64,000 bases of DNA from Fibrobacteraceae bacterium (GTDB taxonomy: Bacteria; Fibrobacterota; Fibrobacteria; Fibrobacterales; Fibrobacteraceae). Below are positions 59,732 to 64,000 of this stretch, one piece after another. How positions within the stretch are numbered: position 1 is the first letter of the stretch; each line of letters starts with the position of its first letter. Below the pieces are notes generated by a model. The model was given only the letters and a program-made list of their open reading frames with translations, had not been told where the DNA came from and did not search any database. The position numbers and the translations under genes are program-made. Location: NCBI GenBank assembly GCA_017631885.1, contig JAGBSH010000025.1:62001-126000 (forward strand), in the 5' to 3' direction.

Positions 59732-60580
59732 ATGCAGTCAAAGTGGACAACCGTAATCCAGCCAAAGAATAGTTTATTGCAAGTAGATTTTCGCGAATTG
59801 TGGCAATACCGCGATTTGTACCGAATGCTTGTAAAGCGAGATATTGTAGTTTGGTATAAGCAAACCATTCTCGGGCCTTTGTGGTTTTTTATTCAGCCGA
59901 TTCTTACGACGATTATGTTTATGATTGTTTTTGGTGGAATCGCAAAAATTGGAACTGATGGAATCCCGCAGCCTTTATTTTATCTTGCTGGAATTTGTCT
60001 TTGGAATTATTTTGCAGAAAGTTTAAACCAAACATCAAATACATTTATTCAGAATTCAGCCCTTTTTGGAAAAGTTTATTTCCCGCGTTTGGTAGTTCCT
60101 TTTGCAACGGTCACAAGTAATTTAGTTCGTTTAGGGATACAACTTTTATTATTTGTTTTTGTTTATCTCTATTTTGCATTTTTTACAGAAGCTACAGTAG
60201 CTCCGAATCTTTATATTTGTTTGGTCCCTTTACTTATTTTGCTTTTGTCTGGGTTAGCTTTAGGGTTTGGCGTTCTTTTTTCTTCATTAACTACAAAATA
60301 CAGAGATTTAACTTTTTTGCTTAGTTTTTTAGTTCAACTCTGGATGTACGCAACGCCAGTGATTTATCCATTGAGTACAATTGAAAACCCGACATTAAAA
60401 ACATTGATGCTTTTAAATCCGATGACTGCGATTTTAGAAACTTTTAAATACGCTGTGTTAGGGGTTGGTCAATTTCGCTTTGAATACCTGACCTATAGTG
60501 CGCTTTTTACATTTTTTATTATGGCTATTGGGATTGTAGTCTTTAATAAAGTGCAGCGGACTTTTATGGATACCGTTTAG
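59732..60580 (+). CDS. ABC-2 type polysaccharide export permease
   Basis: A 282-residue inner-membrane protein with about six membrane segments. The N-terminal cytoplasmic LWQYRDLYRMLVKRDIVVWYKQTILGPLWF is the conserved ABC-2 (Wzm/KpsM/TagG) opening, followed by WFFIQPILTTIMFMIVFGG and SPVIYP-type ATPVIYPLST. Such permeases export O-antigen, capsule or teichoic-acid-like polymers with a dedicated ATPase. The partner ATPase is not in the window on the right and may lie elsewhere, or the FtsE-like ATPase may serve; the latter is unlikely. A terminator follows directly. Confidence 0.85.
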   Translation: MQSKWTTVIQPKNSLLQVDFRELWQYRDLYRMLVKRDIVVWYKQTILGPLWFFIQPILTTIMFMIVFGGIAKIGTDGIPQPLFYLAGICLWNYFAESLNQTSNTFIQNSALFGKVYFPRLVVPFATVTSNLVRLGIQLLLFVFVYLYFAFFTEATVAPNLYICLVPLLILLLSGLALGFGVLFSSLTTKYRDLTFLLSFLVQLWMYATPVIYPLSTIENPTLKTLMLLNPMTAILETFKYAVLGVGQFRFEYLTYSALFTFFIMAIGIVVFNKVQRTFMDTV

Positions 60581-60589
60581 CCTGTAGTT

Positions 60590-60620
60590 AATCCTTTTTA
60601 TATACAGAAAGGATTTTTTT
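60590..60620 (+). terminator. Terminator after the export permease gene
   Basis: AATCCTTT (60590-60597) and AAAGGATT (60608-60615) form an 8-bp stem with a ten-base loop, then TTTTT. Confidence 0.85.
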
Positions 60621-60634
60621 ATAGGAGATTGGTT

Positions 60635-61050
60635 ATGAAAAAAAAATAATGTTATTTGCTTTATCTGTAGTGGTTTGGGCAGAGGATTATTATTGCCTTC
60701 TCCGTAATATGTCCGTAGAATTTATTGATTCAACAATTTGGCGAGATAAATATGCTTTCGGATCAGGGTCTGTATATGTTACCGAAGATGGTTATAATTG
60801 TGAAAAAAAAGAATTCGAAAAAGCTTTCCTTGATTCAAATGTTTTCCTTTATCGAAACCCTTTGAAGAAAACTCTGTTTATTTATTCTAATGATATTGAC
60901 ACGTATAATGAAGGAGATGTTTTTAGAGATGAATTTCTTCATTGGCAAAAGTGTGGAATGCTTAAGATGAGCTATGAAGAAGCATACCCCTTCCATTTTA
61001 AAACTCGGAGACGATATACCACTTTTTTTGAAATCAAAATTTTAGCGTAG
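60635..61050 (+). CDS. Small secreted protein with a poly(A) start region (frame needs one base)
   Basis: ATG 60635 follows AGGAGATTGGTT but reads MKKK and stops, because nine A (60638-60646) put TAA in frame. One extra A (or two fewer) would give MKKKIMLFALSVVVWA, a perfect signal peptide, joined to the open frame that continues from ATG 60649 (MLFALSVVVWAEDYYCLL) to TAG 61050. The mature part (~115 residues) has two Cys early and a polar C-terminus; no family is recognised. Expression may depend on slippage in the A run, or ATG 60649 may be used with a distant Shine-Dalgarno. Confidence 0.6.
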
Positions 61051-61225
61051 AATACATTAAATCTTGCCAAATCATTTTTAACGATTTTAGCAAAAAAAAA
61101 CAGAATTTCTCAAGAAATCGCAGATTTTTACTTGGTTCTTTGTGTACACGACAAATGAAGAAAAAAAAGTCCTTTTCTAATAAAAATCATTTATTTTTAA
61201 AAAGAATCAGTTTCTGAGGTTCTTT

Positions 61226-63535
61226 ATGAAAAAAATCGGTTTAATTTCATTCTTTTGTGTTGCCGCTTTTGTAAATGCAAGCATTACAGGCAAAGTGGTT
61301 GATCAACAAGGAAATTCTATTCAAGATGCTGTGGTAAGTATAAAGGAATTTCCAAAAGTATTGCCACAAGCTATGACTTTATCAGATTCTGAAGGTAAAT
61401 TTGTTTTTGGCGATGAAAGCTTACCAATTATTTCAAAGCCAATTCATGGAAATTTGAACTTATGGCAAGGGCAACCTTTTGAACTTGAAATTGCTGATTT
61501 GCGAGGGAAAATTTTAAAACGCCATTTGTTCGAAAATTCAAATTATGCTAAAGCAAATGAAGTGGCGAAAAATTTAATTGCTGAATTGCCGAAAGGACTC
61601 TATGTCGCGATTGTAAAACAAAATGGAAAACGCTCGTTGCTTGGAAAAATAAATGCTTTGGCTAATAGCTCAACACAAACAGAAATTCCAGTTCTTCGAA
61701 AAATGGCTGAAAATGAAACTTTCCTTGTGGTTCGAAAAGCTGGTTTTTTACCTGAAACTCTTTCGGTGACAAATCCTACAGATTGTGGAGAAATCGTTCT
61801 TCGTCAAGACCCGATTGAAAGTGAAATTGACCAGTTAATGGCAAACATGTCTACAGACGAAATGATTGCCCAAATGACACAAACAATGGTGCCGACAACA
61901 GATTGTGGTGGCTATACATGTGGTTCTGCTTTACAAGGTGGTGGGGAATATTCTTCTAATTTTTATACATCAGCTTGGACTACTAAAATTCCAGTTTTTT
62001 ATGGAAAAGATAATGTTCATGGCATGGGCGATGTAAATAATGCAACCATTTTTCCTCACAATATTGGCCTTGGTGCAACGCGAGATTCTGCGCTCGTTCG
62101 CCGTATTGGCCAAGCTGTTGCCGAAGAAATGTGGGCAGCTCATATTGATTTGAATTTTTCTCCTGCAATAAGTGTTCCAAGAGATGAACGCTGGGGTAGA
62201 ACTTATGAAGGGTTTGGTGAAATTCCAGAATTAGTGGCTAGTTTAGGAGCTGCTTATGTCCGCGGTCTTCAAGGCGATAATTTTGATGCCGAATGGAGAG
62301 TGCCTGCTACAGTAAAACATTTCCTTGGCGATGGCGCAACAGATAAAGGGTATGACAGAGGTAACGCCACAATTTCAGAAGAAGAATTGAATGCTATTCA
62401 TTTACCTCCTTATATTGCAGCGATTGAACAAGGAGTGCAAAGTGTAATGGCTAGTTTTAATCAGGTAAATGGTGTCCACCAGCATGTTGATTCTTTACGA
62501 TTGACAGTTCTCTTAAAGAAAGAATTAGGCTTTGATGGCTACGTAATTGCTGATTGGGAAGGTATTGAAAACTCTAAAAGCCCAGGAGAAGCAGGGAATT
62601 ATTCTGGCTCGCATACAGGTGTTTCAAGTACAGAAGCGGTTCGAAATGCTATAAATGCAGGCATTGATATGGCAATGGTTCCGCAATCAGCTTCTACATT
62701 TATTAGTTCAATGAAGTCTTTAGTTTCTTCTGGTCAAATATCGCAAGAACGTTTAAAAGATGCGGTTCGTCGTATTTTACGTGTGAAAATTCGCGCGGGT
62801 CGTCTTGATAATCCAAATGGGCCTTCCAAATATGTTGGAGTTACAGCTAATATTGGCAGTGAAAGTCATAGAGAAATTGCAAGAGAAGCGGTTCAGAAAA
62901 GTCTTGTTGTTCTTAAAAACAATGAAGTTTTACCATTATCTAAAACTGGGAAATATTTCTTGACAGGTTCTCATGCCAATAATGCTGGCTACCAGTGTGG
63001 TGGCTGGACTCAAGGCTGGACTGGTAAATCCGGGAGTATTTCTGGAGCGACAACTATTCAAGGTGGTTTTGATCAAGTAGCTTCAGGAGTGCGTGTTTAT
63101 AGTGCAAATGAATCTGATGCTGTTGTATATGTTATTGGTGAAGTCCCTTACGCAGAATGGCTAGGAGATTTCCGCTCTGGGGATTTCAACGATAAATTTA
63201 TTACCTCAGCTGCTTATGAAGGCCCACAATTTGGTTCGACTTCGCAATATTTAACGCAAATTAATAATTGGAAATCAGAAGGCAAAAAAGTAGCAGTTGT
63301 TCTTATTACGGGGCGCCCATTACCAATAACTTCTTTAATCGAAGCTTCTGATGCATTTGTTGTCGCCTGGCTCCCAGGTTCAGAAGGTGCAGGTGTTGCC
63401 GATGTTTTATTTGGCGATGTAAAACCAACAGGAAAACTCCCACATACATGGCCTAAAGATGCAAGCCAAATTCCAATCAATTATAATGATGGCAAAGAAG
63501 GTTTGTTCCCTTATGGTTATGGCTTGACTTATTAA
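61226..63535 (+). CDS. Secreted GH3-family beta-glucosidase/beta-xylosidase
   Basis: A 769-residue protein; TGAGGTTCTTT precedes ATG 61226. The signal peptide is ~1-18. A carboxypeptidase-regulatory-like domain (~19-75, GKVVDQQGNSIQDAVVSIKE) and a region resembling the sorting-tail fold (ADLRGKILKRHLF, GLYVAIVKQ) precede the catalytic part. GH3 landmarks are FYGKDNVHGMGDV, PAISVPRDERWGRTYEGFGE, VKHFLGDGAT and VIADWEG (nucleophile Asp443), then RVKIRAGRLD. The C-terminal alpha/beta sandwich includes VAVVLITGRPLP and ends HTWPKDASQIP. It probably releases glucose or other sugars from oligosaccharides outside the cell. Having a sorting-like module at the N-terminus is unusual. Confidence 0.88.
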   Translation: MKKIGLISFFCVAAFVNASITGKVVDQQGNSIQDAVVSIKEFPKVLPQAMTLSDSEGKFVFGDESLPIISKPIHGNLNLWQGQPFELEIADLRGKILKRHLFENSNYAKANEVAKNLIAELPKGLYVAIVKQNGKRSLLGKINALANSSTQTEIPVLRKMAENETFLVVRKAGFLPETLSVTNPTDCGEIVLRQDPIESEIDQLMANMSTDEMIAQMTQTMVPTTDCGGYTCGSALQGGGEYSSNFYTSAWTTKIPVFYGKDNVHGMGDVNNATIFPHNIGLGATRDSALVRRIGQAVAEEMWAAHIDLNFSPAISVPRDERWGRTYEGFGEIPELVASLGAAYVRGLQGDNFDAEWRVPATVKHFLGDGATDKGYDRGNATISEEELNAIHLPPYIAAIEQGVQSVMASFNQVNGVHQHVDSLRLTVLLKKELGFDGYVIADWEGIENSKSPGEAGNYSGSHTGVSSTEAVRNAINAGIDMAMVPQSASTFISSMKSLVSSGQISQERLKDAVRRILRVKIRAGRLDNPNGPSKYVGVTANIGSESHREIAREAVQKSLVVLKNNEVLPLSKTGKYFLTGSHANNAGYQCGGWTQGWTGKSGSISGATTIQGGFDQVASGVRVYSANESDAVVYVIGEVPYAEWLGDFRSGDFNDKFITSAAYEGPQFGSTSQYLTQINNWKSEGKKVAVVLITGRPLPITSLIEASDAFVVAWLPGSEGAGVADVLFGDVKPTGKLPHTWPKDASQIPINYNDGKEGLFPYGYGLTY

Positions 63536-63552
63536 GAGTAAGAGAATTTTTG

Positions 63553-64000
63553 ATGAAAGCAAATGCTGTTATTACTGGAGCTAGTTCTGGAATAGGATTA
63601 GCATTAGCCAGAAATCTTTCAAAAAAAGGTTATGGTCTTTTGCTAGTAGCTCGTAGAGAATCTCGCTTAAATGAAATAGCCCAAGAATTAGGAAATTGTC
63701 ACGTTTTTGTTGCTGACCTTTCTGTGGATTCTGAATGTGAACGGCTCGAAAAGTTTTTAGAAACTTATGATTTTGAAATTTTTATAAATAACGCTGGCTT
63801 TGGAGAATGTGGAAAATTTAACGCCATACCACTCAAGCGAGAATTTTCAATGATTGCATTAAATATTTTCGCTTTACATCGTTTCACTAAAACAGCGAGC
63901 CAGTTGCTAGAAAAAAAAGGTGGTGGTTATATTTTAAATGTTGCCTCTACAGCAGGTCTTTTACCAGCAGGGCCTTATATGGCAACTTATTATGCTACAA
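63553..64000 (+). CDS. Short-chain dehydrogenase/reductase, N-terminal part
   Basis: The gene runs off the right edge; ATG 63553 follows AAGAGAATTTTTG. About 149 residues are visible. The NAD(P)-binding TGASSGIG begins at residue 8, and ARRESRL, VADLS and NNAG (the usual structural motif) follow. ILNVASTAGLLPAGPYMATYYAT contains the catalytic Ser and the Tyr of the YxxxK region, with the Lys just beyond the edge. The classical SDR fold is clear; the substrate is not known. Confidence 0.9.
   Translation, partial: MKANAVITGASSGIGLALARNLSKKGYGLLLVARRESRLNEIAQELGNCHVFVADLSVDSECERLEKFLETYDFEIFINNAGFGECGKFNAIPLKREFSMIALNIFALHRFTKTASQLLEKKGGGYILNVASTAGLLPAGPYMATYYAT

Overview
The window looks like a chromosomal segment of a Fibrobacter-type bacterium (phylum Fibrobacterota). 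The clues are secreted plant-polysaccharide enzymes (GH9, GH3, PL9-type lyase) with Ser-rich linkers and short C-terminal tails resembling type IX secretion sorting domains, a PPi-dependent phosphofructokinase, low overall G+C, and outer-membrane proteins. The assignment is inferred from gene content, not from a marker gene.

Region 1 (1-8.6 kb) is an accessory area. A LamG-like gene runs in from the left. There is an alpha/beta hydrolase, a secreted protein of unknown role and a lipoprotein with a glycosidase-like domain, with broken partial copies of two of these on the far side. Between them, a 3.4 kb island flanked by ~77-bp direct repeats (2583-2660, 6015-6090) carries an Xre/ImmA pair, a stand-alone EndoU-type nuclease toxin with a probable immunity gene, a DUF4417-like gene and two related structured elements.

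Region 2 (8.8-30.7 kb) is ordinary chromosome: PL9-type pectate lyase, GH9 cellulase, PPi-PFK, GspE/PilB ATPase, a dispersed-repeat cluster, histidine phosphatase, a probable SRP RNA, a 2272-residue cadherin-repeat surface protein, purB, an outer-membrane barrel, an MlaD-type protein, a secreted lectin-like protein and argG. Clear terminators separate most units.

Region 3 (30.8-51.2 kb) is a type I restriction-modification locus stretched into a defence island. hsdM (30812) and hsdS (34284) are separated by two structured repeats and an inserted ATPase/nuclease-like gene. hsdS and hsdR (47904) are separated by ~12.4 kb holding an ABC-like ATPase, a frameshifted nuclease-like gene, an Mrr-type endonuclease, a broken TPR gene, small unknown genes, RhuM, a small ORF followed by two large unrecognised proteins, a Schlafen/AlbA-type regulator, and a three-gene hipBST-like kinase toxin system. 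Two insertions are marked by 42-43 bp direct repeats that duplicate the edge of the gene they landed beside (hsdS 5' end; 39468-39998 gene 3' end).

Region 4 (51.3-64 kb) returns to housekeeping and envelope functions: a zinc-ribbon protein overlapping hrpA, two SurA/PpiC-type chaperones, a methyltransferase, an FtsE-like ATPase, a Cys-module protein, a polysaccharide-export permease, a small secreted protein whose start lies in a poly(A) tract, a GH3 enzyme and a truncated short-chain dehydrogenase.

The best candidates for undescribed biology are the structured elements (4217-4344, 5205-5305, 32383-32469, 32561-32646) and the operon of unknown proteins at 41373-44443.
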